Of a stretch of DNA of 64,000 nt, positions 18,925 to 27,178 are shown piece after piece. A program made the translations under genes and the position numbers. The stretch covers positions 1,812,501 through 1,876,500 of the forward strand of contig NZ_CP049834.1 of NCBI RefSeq assembly GCF_019916085.1, given 5' to 3'. Under the pieces are notes generated by a model. The model was not told the DNA's origin. It saw only the letters and a program-made list of their open reading frames with translations, and did not search any database. Numbering within the stretch: the stretch's first letter is position 1; each line of letters begins with the position of its first letter. Source of the stretch: Aquirufa lenticrescens (GTDB lineage Bacteria; Bacteroidota; Bacteroidia; Cytophagales; Spirosomataceae).

Positions 18925-20955
18925 TTACCAAATCTTAATCCGATCTTCTGGCTTCTTATACAGCTTATCGCCTGGTTTCACATCAAATGCTTTGTACCAA
19001 GCATCCATATTCACTGGAGCACCGATTGTACGGTATTGACCAGGTGAGTGTGGATCTGTTAATACTTGTTGCGCCTCTGTCTCAGGAAGAGAGGAACCTC
19101 TCCAAACTTGTGCCCAAGCTAAGAAGAAACGTTGGTCTGGTGAGAATCCATCAATTTTCTTCGTTGACTTACCTTGCTTCGTCATTTTGAAAGCTTCGTA
19201 AGCCATATTCAAACCACCTAAGTCACCGATGTTTTCGCCCATTGTTAATTTACCATTGACGTGGATCGTGTCTTGAACCGTGTAAGCATCAAATTGCTTG
19301 CCTAAAAGTTCTGTTCTCGCTTTGAACTTCGCTAAGTCGTCTTTCGTCCACCAGTTACGTAAAGTACCGTCTTTATCGTATTGGCTACCAGAATCATCGA
19401 ATCCGTGTGACATTTCGTGTCCGATTACGGCACCAATTCCACCATAGTTGATCGCGTCATCTGCGTCAGCTGCGAAGAATGGGAATTGTAAGATACCTGC
19501 TGGGAATACGATTTCGTTCATCACTGGGCTATAGTAGGCGTTTACTGTTGGTGGCGTCATGCCCCATTTGCTTCTGTCTACTGGTTTGCCTAATTGCGCT
19601 AAGTTCTCTTGGAAGCCCCAAGCACCTGCACGACGGATGTTACCGTAGTATTCGTTAGCAGAAATCTCTAAACCATCATAGTTTTTCCATTTGTCAGGAT
19701 ATCCGATTTTAGGAGTAAATGCGTTTAATTTTGCCAAAGCCTTTTCTTTCGTCTCTGCGCTCATCCAATCTAATCTGTTGATGCGTACAGCGAAAGCTTT
19801 ACGTAGGTTAGCCACTAATTCAACCATTCTGGATTTCGCTTCTGGCTTGAAGTATTTAGCTACATACAATTGACCTAATAATTCACCTAACGTTCCGTCC
19901 GTCATCGCTGACATGCGTTGCCATCTTGGGGCTTGTACTTTTTGGCCAGATAATACTTGAGAGTAAGCAAAGCTCGCTTTCACAAATGGAGAGCTTAAAT
20001 AGCCTGCGCTATTACGCAATACATTCCACGCTAAATAGGTCTTCCACGTGTCTACTGGCGTTTCGATCAATAATTTGTTCGCTGCCTCGAAGAATTTAGG
20101 GGCACCTACTAGAATAGAATCTGGAGCAGATGTGCCAAAGTCTTGGAAAGTTAATGCCCAGTTAAAGGCAGGTGTCTTTTGATTGAAATCAGCAAAGGCA
20201 AATTTATTGTAAGTCTTGTACGGATCACGCATTTCGACACGAGCCATTTGCGCTTCCGCTAATTTCTTCTCTAATTGGAAAACCGTTTCAGCATTCGCTT
20301 TCGCTTGAGCCTCAGGAGTTCCAGTCAAAGTGAATAGCGTCGCTACATATTTTTTGAATGCCTCTTGAATCTTTAGGCTACGCGCATCATTCTTTAAGTA
20401 GTAATCGCGATCAGGAAGTGATGTTCCTCCTTGGCCTAATTGCGGTACCATTTTCTCTACATTCTTGCGGTCTTGACCGATGTAGAAACCAAATAAAGGA
20501 GAAGCAATACCTGAAGAGCGTAAACGCGCGATTTCAGTCACTACTTGTGACTTGAATTGCAAACCTGCGATGTGTTGTAAATCCGCTTGAATAGGGGTGA
20601 AGCCTAATTTTTCAATAGCTATACTGTCCATAGCCGCCGCATAGAAATCAGCGACTCTTCTTTCGACTGAACCAGCAGGGGCTTTCGTGCCTTTGGTTTC
20701 ATCTAAAATGGTTTTAATCGCATTGATGTTGAAATCACGCAATTGATTGAAAGCGCCCCAACGTGTTTCTTTCGCTGGGATAGGGTTTTTTCTAACCCAA
20801 GGACCATTAGAATATTCTACGAAGTCATCACCCGCTTTTACGCTTAGGTTCATATTGTCGCGGTCAATAAATTTTCCCGGTTTTTCTTGGGCAAATAGGC
20901 TGCCGCTGACTAAAAGCGAACCAGCCATAAGTAATTGGTAGTATTTATTTTTCAT
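18925..20955 (-). CDS. Secreted M13 family zinc endopeptidase (neprilysin/PepO-like)
   Basis: 676 residues with a Sec signal ending SLFAQ. Both M13 domains are present. The zinc site is HEMSH (His513, His517) with the third ligand Glu574 in GENIGDLGG, where Asp578 matches the supporting Asp of neprilysin. NAYYSPVMNEIVFPAGIL is the family's substrate-strand motif. The length is normal for bacterial PepO. It cleaves peptides of up to about 40 residues in the periplasm or outside the cell. It converges with the S9 peptidase upstream and diverges from the DPP5-like S9 gene, forming a peptidase cluster beside three SusCD pairs. Confidence 0.95.
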   Translation of the reverse strand: MKNKYYQLLMAGSLLVSGSLFAQEKPGKFIDRDNMNLSVKAGDDFVEYSNGPWVRKNPIPAKETRWGAFNQLRDFNINAIKTILDETKGTKAPAGSVERRVADFYAAAMDSIAIEKLGFTPIQADLQHIAGLQFKSQVVTEIARLRSSGIASPLFGFYIGQDRKNVEKMVPQLGQGGTSLPDRDYYLKNDARSLKIQEAFKKYVATLFTLTGTPEAQAKANAETVFQLEKKLAEAQMARVEMRDPYKTYNKFAFADFNQKTPAFNWALTFQDFGTSAPDSILVGAPKFFEAANKLLIETPVDTWKTYLAWNVLRNSAGYLSSPFVKASFAYSQVLSGQKVQAPRWQRMSAMTDGTLGELLGQLYVAKYFKPEAKSRMVELVANLRKAFAVRINRLDWMSAETKEKALAKLNAFTPKIGYPDKWKNYDGLEISANEYYGNIRRAGAWGFQENLAQLGKPVDRSKWGMTPPTVNAYYSPVMNEIVFPAGILQFPFFAADADDAINYGGIGAVIGHEMSHGFDDSGSQYDKDGTLRNWWTKDDLAKFKARTELLGKQFDAYTVQDTIHVNGKLTMGENIGDLGGLNMAYEAFKMTKQGKSTKKIDGFSPDQRFFLAWAQVWRGSSLPETEAQQVLTDPHSPGQYRTIGAPVNMDAWYKAFDVKPGDKLYKKPEDRIKIW

Positions 20956-20977
20956 TTGAAAAAGGTTGATGTGACAT

Positions 20978-20993
20978 TAAATTAATTAATTTA
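20978..20993. promoter_or_regulatory. AT-only 16-bp palindrome in a divergent promoter region
   Basis: TAAATTAATTAATTTA is a perfect palindrome in the 57-bp gap between the divergent M13 and DPP5-like genes. It may bind a regulator of both peptidases or may simply be low-complexity AT sequence. No TAnnTTTG box is seen on either strand here. Confidence 0.25.
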
Positions 20994-21012
20994 CTGTATC
21001 TAAACTACCGAT

Positions 21013-23046
21013 ATGAAAAAATTGTTACTAATCCTGTCCTGCTTTTTAGCATTTAGCCTCTCTATCCACGCTCAAAAGTCCATGTCACATGAGATCATGA
21101 TCAAGCTGAAGAAAGTAGGTGCCCCTAAAATTTCCCCAGATGGCCGCCATGTCATCTATTCCCGCATCGAAACATCTTATAATCTAGATGAGCAAACTGC
21201 TGATCTTTGGATAGCTTCTACGGATGGATCTTCAGAGCCTAGAAAATTAACTAATTCAAAGGGAGGCGAGGACAATTACCAATGGTCCGCTGCTTCAGAT
21301 AAGATTTATTTCATTGCTAAACGAGACGGCGACGAAGCCCCTCAACTTTACGTTTTACCGCTTTCGGGGGGAGAGGCCCAACGTTTAACCACACTTTCTA
21401 CCGGGGTAAGTGACGTTAAATTCTCATCAGACGGCTCACGCATTATTTTCTCCAGCCGCGTTTTCCCTACCGCTTTCACGGACTCTGCTAGTAAGAAATT
21501 AGCGGAGGAAAAGAAGAAAATTAAAACCAAAGCACGTGTCTATCAATCTTTCCCGGTTCGGTTTTGGGACTCTTGGTTAGATGAGAAACAAGGGCACATC
21601 TTCACGATGGACCTAAAGTCAGGTTCAAAGCCTCTGAATTTAATGGCGAACATATCACTTGTAAATTCTCCAGGTTTCCGTTTAGGTTCTTATAACTTCA
21701 GTGCTGATGGTAAATCAGTGGTGTTTACAGCGACTACGGAATACAACACAACTGCGTATCAATCAGCAAAATCAAATATCTATTCGGTGAGTTTATCTGG
21801 CGGCAAAGAAGTCGTACTCGTGAACGATGAGACGGATTACTCCACCGCTGAATTTACGGAGGATGGGAAATACCTGATTGCATCGGGTTCTGCCATCGGA
21901 AATAAATTGTATTACCTGAATCGAATTTACCGCTTTGATGCGTCTTCTTTGTCAGCCAAAAAAGAGCTAGCCGCCACTCTCGATCGTCCCATCAATGATA
22001 TGGAAATAGCTGGTTCCTCCATCTTCGCTAGTATCGAAGACCAAGGGGTGGATCGAATCGTTGAGATTTCAGTGACCGATGGTTCAGTTAAACCTGTTTT
22101 AGGAGCAGAAACGGGTTCTTATGCAGGTCTAAGTTTGTCTACTAATACGCGTGTTTTTGCGTATCAATACCAAAACGTGGCGACTCCGCCAGAGGTTTGG
22201 GTCTCGGCAAATGGTTCATTGAAAGCCATTTCAAAAGCAAATGAGGCTGTTTTAGCAGGATTGGATTTGCATAAACCGGAGGTGATTTGGACTAAATCGT
22301 CCAGAGGTAAAATGATTCGTTCGGTGGTGTTAAAGCCGACTGGTTTCGATGCTTCAAAGAAATATCCACTCTTTGTTTTAATGCACGGTGGTCCAGCTAG
22401 TTCGTTCAAAGATGTGTTTGGATACCGTTGGAATCCCTATATTTTAGGATCAGCGGGCTATGTAATCGTGATGACAGATTATACAGGATCGGTAGGGTAT
22501 GGCGAGAAATTCGCGCAAGATATTCAGTTTGACCCATTCAAAGGTCCAGGACAAGAAATCCAAGAAGCAGCGGCCGATGCCATTAAACGCTTCTCATATA
22601 TCGATGGCACTAAACAAGCCGCTGGCGGAGCATCCTATGGAGGTCACTTGGCCAATTGGATGCAAGCGACTACTTCACATTACAAATGTTTGATCTCACA
22701 CGCTGGTTTAGTGAACTCGGAGGCGCAATGGGGAACTTCGGATGTGATTTGGGGTAGAGAATTGATGAATGGAGGAGCACCTTGGGTACCTACTAAAACC
22801 TGGAAGGAACAAAATCCGATGCGCTTCGCAGCGAACTTCAAAACTCCGATGTTACTAACGGTAGGCGAAAACGATTACCGTGTCCCTATTAATAATACGT
22901 TGGAAAACTGGAGCATTCATCAACGTCTTCAAATTCCAAGCAAGTTAATTGTCTTCCCTGGCGAAAACCACTGGATCCTAAATCCAGATAACTCGAAGTT
23001 CCACTATTCGGAAATTCAAGGTTGGTTAGCGAAGTATTTAAAGTAG
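21013..23046 (+). CDS. Secreted S9 family peptidase, dipeptidyl-peptidase 5-like
   Basis: 677 residues with a Sec signal ending SIHAQ. An N-terminal beta-propeller (about 30-400) carries WD40-like pieces such as PKISPDGRHVIYSR, then an alpha/beta-hydrolase domain (about 420-677). The catalytic triad is visible: Ser541 in GGASYGGH, Asp621 in GENDYR and His653 in ENHWIL. The motifs, order and length match the DPP5/S9C group of Bacteroidota periplasmic dipeptidyl peptidases, which release dipeptides from oligopeptides. It is divergent from the M13 gene. Its stop codon lies inside the first unit of a heptamer array. Confidence 0.9.
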   Translation: MKKLLLILSCFLAFSLSIHAQKSMSHEIMIKLKKVGAPKISPDGRHVIYSRIETSYNLDEQTADLWIASTDGSSEPRKLTNSKGGEDNYQWSAASDKIYFIAKRDGDEAPQLYVLPLSGGEAQRLTTLSTGVSDVKFSSDGSRIIFSSRVFPTAFTDSASKKLAEEKKKIKTKARVYQSFPVRFWDSWLDEKQGHIFTMDLKSGSKPLNLMANISLVNSPGFRLGSYNFSADGKSVVFTATTEYNTTAYQSAKSNIYSVSLSGGKEVVLVNDETDYSTAEFTEDGKYLIASGSAIGNKLYYLNRIYRFDASSLSAKKELAATLDRPINDMEIAGSSIFASIEDQGVDRIVEISVTDGSVKPVLGAETGSYAGLSLSTNTRVFAYQYQNVATPPEVWVSANGSLKAISKANEAVLAGLDLHKPEVIWTKSSRGKMIRSVVLKPTGFDASKKYPLFVLMHGGPASSFKDVFGYRWNPYILGSAGYVIVMTDYTGSVGYGEKFAQDIQFDPFKGPGQEIQEAAADAIKRFSYIDGTKQAAGGASYGGHLANWMQATTSHYKCLISHAGLVNSEAQWGTSDVIWGRELMNGGAPWVPTKTWKEQNPMRFAANFKTPMLLTVGENDYRVPINNTLENWSIHQRLQIPSKLIVFPGENHWILNPDNSKFHYSEIQGWLAKYLK

Positions 23047-23140
23047 CCAGTATGCGGAAATAAGTATCCAGTATCCAGTATACAGTAATCAGTATCCAGT
23101 AAATTATCCACTGATTACTGACTACTGTCTACTGATTACA
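23043..23140. repeat. Period-7 array, 14 heptamers, folding back on itself
   Basis: From 23043 every seventh base starts a related heptamer: GTAGCCA, GTATGCG, then GTATCCA-type units to about 23105, then the inverted type (GATTACT, GACTACT, GTCTACT, GATTACA) to 23140. The register never shifts. The first unit contains the TAG stop of the DPP5-like gene and the last contains the stop of the convergent oxidoreductase. The halves can pair into a long imperfect hairpin. No T run is present, so it is not a classical terminator. Confidence 0.85.
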
Positions 23141-24206
23141 GCCTCATCATCTCCCCAGTCCTCACCGACTCATCACAAGCAAAAGCGATGCGTAAGCTGT
23201 TTACGGCATCCTCCACGTGATCCGTCAGGTCGATGTTTTCGTTGATAGCCTGCAGGAAATAGGCTTGCTCGCGATCGCAAAGACCTTGGTGGTCTGGTTC
23301 ATCTGTTAGGTTAACCCATTCGTCTTCCTTTGTAAATTCGTTTTTTGAATCAATTTCTGCATGGTGTACACGAAGGGATTCTGTTTTCGTGTGTGATTCT
23401 ACATCATCGGATTTGCCCTCACCGCCTGCATTTTTTGCGACGATGGAAACGGAACCTTTGGGCCCAAACACATCTTTCACAAAATACGCATTCTGAGAGA
23501 TCATCGGACCCCAGCCTGCCTCGTACCAACCCACGGATCCATCTTCAAAGTGAATTTGTAATTGACCGTAGTTATAATTGCCTGCCGGAATATCTTCTGT
23601 CATTCGCGCGCCTATGGCCGAAACACGCATAGGTTTCGATCGCGTCATTTGGCACATCACATCTATATAGTGCACCCCACAATCAACGATAGGGCTTAGC
23701 GATTTCATCAAATTACGGTGCACATCCCACATGTAGCCGTGGGATTGTTGATTTAAGTTCATGCGCATGACCAACGGTTTTCCCATTGTCTTCGCAATCT
23801 CGATAAACTTAATCCAAGACGGATGATGGCGTAAAATATAGCCCACTACGAGTTTTTTGCCACTTTTCTTTACAGCTTCCGCTACCCGAATAGCACCCGC
23901 TAACGAATCCGCTATCGGTTTCTCTAAGAAAACGTGGCAACCTGCTTCTAATGCGGCGATGGCATAGGCTTCGTGGGTATCTGGGTAAGTGGAGATGCAA
24001 ACTGCATCTGGCTTAGAGTCCGCAAGGGCGGTGTAATAGTCGCTGTAAAGCTTTTGGCCCCCACCTAATGCTTTATTTAATGCTTCTTTGCTATTTCCCG
24101 GGGAAACAAGTCCACAGATTTCGAATCCGGCTACATTCTGGTAGGCTTTCGCATGAGAGGCTCCCATGTTTCCGCAACCCACCACGAGCACGCGTATATT
24201 TTTCAT
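23136..24206 (-). CDS. Gfo/Idh/MocA family NAD(P)-dependent oxidoreductase
   Basis: 356 residues, no signal peptide. The Rossmann domain (about 1-125) has the dinucleotide motif VVGCGNMGASHA near the N-terminus and the family EKP motif (FLEKPIA) near residue 95. The C-terminal part (about 130-330) is the usual alpha/beta substrate domain. Members oxidise or reduce sugars, inositols and sugar acids. Substrate is not predictable. It is divergent from the pectinesterase fusion gene, sharing a short intergenic region, so a role in plant-polysaccharide sugar use is a reasonable inference. Its last codons lie within a heptamer array. Confidence 0.9.
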   Translation of the reverse strand: MKNIRVLVVGCGNMGASHAKAYQNVAGFEICGLVSPGNSKEALNKALGGGQKLYSDYYTALADSKPDAVCISTYPDTHEAYAIAALEAGCHVFLEKPIADSLAGAIRVAEAVKKSGKKLVVGYILRHHPSWIKFIEIAKTMGKPLVMRMNLNQQSHGYMWDVHRNLMKSLSPIVDCGVHYIDVMCQMTRSKPMRVSAIGARMTEDIPAGNYNYGQLQIHFEDGSVGWYEAGWGPMISQNAYFVKDVFGPKGSVSIVAKNAGGEGKSDDVESHTKTESLRVHHAEIDSKNEFTKEDEWVNLTDEPDHQGLCDREQAYFLQAINENIDLTDHVEDAVNSLRIAFACDESVRTGEMMRL

Positions 24207-24274
24207 GTTAATCGATTTAGACTCGTAAATTAGGAAGAATGATTAGAATAATCGAATCTTCGCCTTTACAAATT

Positions 24275-26152
24275 ATGCGCTACATCCTTATTTTCTTGCT
24301 ATTAGGTTCCTTGAGACTTTCTGCTCAAAACAAATCAGGTATCACAGGTAAACCTGATACGTCCTTTACGAATTATTCAGCTTTGAGGATGGTTTCCAAA
24401 CAGGATCCTTCCATTCGCCTAGCGGATTATCAAAGTGCAAAGGTCAAAGTGCAAAGTTCAGTGTACAAAGTGATAGGATCAAGGAAACTAGTGGTGGATG
24501 AATATGCGGTCTCTTCCACTCGCAAGCTGCCTAGTCTCGTATTTTTCCATGGTGGAGGCTGGAGAACGGGTCATCGTTCTCAGCATATTCCTTTAGCAAA
24601 AGCCTTAGCAGATTGTGGATACCGGGTCTTTTTAGTAGAATACCGTTTATCCACGGAGGCTTTATATCCTGCGGCGATGCTAGACGCACAAACAGCCTTG
24701 CAATGGGTTTCGAAACGTAAAAATGTAGGCGAAATCTATGTGGGTGGTTATTCAGCTGGGGGCCAAATGGCTGCGCTCCTTGGTTCCGTTCAAGATGAAA
24801 ATACCTATGGAAAAGGAGTCAAATTAGCCGGGGCCATTGATATCGATGGGATATTGGCCTTTATTCACCCGGAGTCAGGAGAGGGAGATGATAGCAAACG
24901 TATCTCAGCGGCGACTCATTATTTTGGGTATAATAAGGTAGAGGGCGAGGCAATCTGGAAGGGGGCTTCCGCTTTGAGTCATGTGACGAAAGGCGATCCG
25001 CCGGTATTATTCTTAAATTCTAGTGATGAGCGGATGCACGCAGGGCGTGACGATTTTAGGCAGAAAATGGCCGGTTTGGGAATACATACGGAGTTTCACA
25101 CATTTGAAAATTCTCATCATACGTTCGTATTAATGAATCACTGGTTCAATCAGGTGGTGGACCGAATGGATCGTTTTATGCGCAAACGTTTAGTGGTGGG
25201 AACTGATTTCAAGACGATACAATCCGCAGTAGATGTGGCTCGTCCTGGTCAGGAGATTTTTATTAAAAATGGCAATTACCAAGAAAAGGTATTCATCGAT
25301 TCATTGAAACACAATTTGTCTTTTGTAGGTGAAAGCAGGGATGGCGTCGTATTGCGGGAGACGATTGCGCGGGATATTTGGCGTTGTTCAAATCCTGATG
25401 ATTATGGTGCGGGGGTTTTAAATATCAAAGGGCACGATTTGTCATTCCGGAATATGACCATTGTGAATGAATATGGATTCACGGCGACGAAGGATGTGAC
25501 GATTCCCTGTTTGAACGAGGCGGGAAAGGAGACGACCACGACAGTTCAAAAATATGCTTTGCCAAGAGAAAAGGGAGAGAAAGAGGGAGAGAAGATTGTC
25601 CGTGTGGATGGACATCAATTTGCGGTTCGTACGATGCCTGGTGCCACCCGTTTGTCTTTCGAACAATGTACCATCCGATCAGGTGGCGGTGATACGGTAA
25701 GTCCTTGGGACGTGAATGCGGGAATGTATTATTTGAATGACTGTTTGATTGAAGGGGGAGTAGATTTGTATTGTCCGCGCGGCTATGCCTTGGCTGAGAA
25801 TTGCACCTTTGTGTGCCATAATACGAGTGCGGCGATTTGGCACGATGGTTCAGGAGAAGTAGGGGCGAAGACCGTTTTGAAAAATTGTCGTTTTATTGGG
25901 GATCCGGGGTATAAATTAGGCCGATACCACCGCGAAGCACAATTTTATCTTTTGAACTGTTCTTTTGATAGAAATATAGCGGATGCACCTATCTACCAGT
26001 CAGGTGACCGAGTGCTCAACTGGGGCCATCGCGTGTATTATATGGATTGCCATAAGGATGGAGGCGACTTTGCTTGGCATAAAAATAATAGTCCAGTAAA
26101 GGCCAGCGAATTGACATTCAAGACGATTTTTGGAGAAAAATGGAAAAAATAA
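24275..26152 (+). CDS. Secreted fusion: alpha/beta-hydrolase esterase plus pectinesterase (CE8-like)
   Basis: 625 residues from ATG 24275 (MRYILIFLLLGSLRLSAQ), chosen for its signal peptide; an in-frame ATG at 24239 adds 12 residues. The N-terminal half (to about 310) is an alpha/beta-hydrolase with HGGGW oxyanion motif, GGYSAGGQ nucleophile motif, SSDERMHAG and ENSHHTF. The C-terminal half (from about 320) is a right-handed beta-helix like pectin methylesterase: DFKTIQSAVD, GNYQEKV, GGDT and GVDLYCPRG at the places of the two catalytic Asp motifs, and LGR in place of LGRPW. The likely role is to remove acetyl and methyl groups from pectin. A heptamer tract at 24430-24471 encodes part of the linker after the signal. 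Confidence 0.87.
   Translation: MRYILIFLLLGSLRLSAQNKSGITGKPDTSFTNYSALRMVSKQDPSIRLADYQSAKVKVQSSVYKVIGSRKLVVDEYAVSSTRKLPSLVFFHGGGWRTGHRSQHIPLAKALADCGYRVFLVEYRLSTEALYPAAMLDAQTALQWVSKRKNVGEIYVGGYSAGGQMAALLGSVQDENTYGKGVKLAGAIDIDGILAFIHPESGEGDDSKRISAATHYFGYNKVEGEAIWKGASALSHVTKGDPPVLFLNSSDERMHAGRDDFRQKMAGLGIHTEFHTFENSHHTFVLMNHWFNQVVDRMDRFMRKRLVVGTDFKTIQSAVDVARPGQEIFIKNGNYQEKVFIDSLKHNLSFVGESRDGVVLRETIARDIWRCSNPDDYGAGVLNIKGHDLSFRNMTIVNEYGFTATKDVTIPCLNEAGKETTTTVQKYALPREKGEKEGEKIVRVDGHQFAVRTMPGATRLSFEQCTIRSGGGDTVSPWDVNAGMYYLNDCLIEGGVDLYCPRGYALAENCTFVCHNTSAAIWHDGSGEVGAKTVLKNCRFIGDPGYKLGRYHREAQFYLLNCSFDRNIADAPIYQSGDRVLNWGHRVYYMDCHKDGGDFAWHKNNSPVKASELTFKTIFGEKWKK
24430..24471 (+). repeat. In-frame heptamer tract inside a coding sequence
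   Basis: Six heptamers (TCAAAGT, GCAAAGG, TCAAAGT, GCAAAGT, TCAGTGT, ACAAAGT) make 42 bp, a multiple of three, so the frame is kept. It encodes about 14 residues (roughly QSAKVKVQSSVYKV) between the signal peptide and the esterase core. Confidence 0.7.
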
Positions 26153-26156
26153 TTTA

Positions 26157-26183
26157 TTGTATCATTAAAATACATTAACTTTG
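26157..26183 (+). promoter_or_regulatory. Promoter with overlapping TTGTAT-N7-ATACAT dyad
   Basis: TTG at 26157-26159 and TAACTTTG at 26176-26183 (spacing 16) resemble a Bacteroidota -33/-7 promoter. The dyad TTGTAT-N7-ATACAT (26157-26175) fills the space between the two elements and closely matches the dyad at 1544-1562. A repressor bound there would block the promoter. It lies 27 bp before the isomerase-like gene. Confidence 0.5.
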
Positions 26184-26209
26184 TTCTGTTACCTCTAAAC
26201 TTATCAACT

Positions 26210-27100
26210 ATGAACTCGAGAAGAAGATTTCTTCAGCAGTCTAGCGCTTTTCTGGCGGCTAGCGTTTTAGCACCTCGTTTCTTGTCTGCACAATCGTTTA
26301 CCAATCGTCCGGTGGGTATTCAGTTGTTTACCTTTTTTGGGAAATTTGACCAAGATGTAAAAGGGAATTTGCAGAAGATTGCGGAACTAGGCTACACGGA
26401 GATTGAATCAGCTTTCTCGATGTTACCCGGTTTTTATGGGATGAAAGGCAAAGAGTTTATGGCCTTGAACAAGGATTTAGGCTTGAATTGGGTTTCACAC
26501 CACGTGGTGGGAGCGCCCTTGAAACCTCGTCCAGGAATGGATATGTCGCGTTTCCCTAAGATGATTAATTTGCGCGATGATGCGCAGCAAGCGGTGGATA
26601 ATGTAGCGGAGGCAGGTGTAAAATACTTAGTGTGTGCGAATACGCCAATAGACACGAAGGATGAATTGGCTGCCTCGGTAGCGACTTTACAGAAAACAGC
26701 AGAATTAGCGAAGAAAGCAGGACTTACGTTCTGTTATCATAACCACGATGCAGAATTTAAAGTCGTAGATGGCCAAAAAGCATTCGACGTATTTGCCTCT
26801 CAAATCTCAGCTGACTTATTGAAATTTGAATTGGATTTAGGATGGGCATCGAAAGCTGGGGTAGATCCAGTGGAGTTGTTCAAACAACATCCTGGCCGTT
26901 TCCCTTTATGTCATATCAAAGATTTCGACTCAGAATTTAAAAATATTCTCCCAGTGGGAGAGGGTGTAGTGAACTACAAGCGCATTTTTGATGCAGCTAA
27001 ATCAGGAGGCCTAGAGCACTTCTTTGTAGAACACGATTTCCCGAAAGACGCTTTCGAAAGCCTTCGCATCAGTAAGAAGGCTTTGGACGCAATTTTATAA
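26210..27100 (+). CDS. Exported sugar phosphate isomerase/epimerase-like TIM barrel protein
   Basis: 296 residues. The N-terminus (SRRRFLQQSSAFLAASVLAPRFLSAQ) looks like a twin-arginine signal, so the protein is probably exported folded. The rest is a xylose-isomerase-like TIM barrel: GIQLFTFFG, LGYTEIESAF, YHNHDAEF, LDLGWASKAG, PLCHIKDFD and FVEHDFPKD, giving His, Glu and Asp residues suited to a metal site. Such proteins isomerise or epimerise sugars or act as keto-sugar hydrolases; the exact reaction is not evident. It follows the pectinesterase fusion by 57 bp but has its own promoter-like sequence. A shared bidirectional terminator follows. Confidence 0.88.
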   Translation: MNSRRRFLQQSSAFLAASVLAPRFLSAQSFTNRPVGIQLFTFFGKFDQDVKGNLQKIAELGYTEIESAFSMLPGFYGMKGKEFMALNKDLGLNWVSHHVVGAPLKPRPGMDMSRFPKMINLRDDAQQAVDNVAEAGVKYLVCANTPIDTKDELAASVATLQKTAELAKKAGLTFCYHNHDAEFKVVDGQKAFDVFASQISADLLKFELDLGWASKAGVDPVELFKQHPGRFPLCHIKDFDSEFKNILPVGEGVVNYKRIFDAAKSGGLEHFFVEHDFPKDAFESLRISKKALDAIL

Positions 27101-27147
27101 TCCGCCTAACGGTTTTTTAGTGTTTAATGATTGAATTTTGATTCTGG

Positions 27148-27178
27148 AAAAACATCCCTTTTTAGGGGATGTTTTTTT
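27148..27178. terminator. Bidirectional terminator between convergent genes
   Basis: Arms AAAAACATCCC and GGGATGTTTTT form a perfect 11-bp stem on a 7-base loop, with A and T runs usable on both strands. The T run touches the minus-strand stop codon of the amylosucrase gene. Confidence 0.9.

Noticed and set aside
20978-20993. Strong claim of a specific operator
   Set aside because: An AT-only palindrome of this length can arise by chance in such AT-rich gaps; kept only as a low-confidence feature.
23043-23140. CRISPR array
   Set aside because: Repeats are 7 bases, contiguous and varying, without unique spacers; no cas genes are present.
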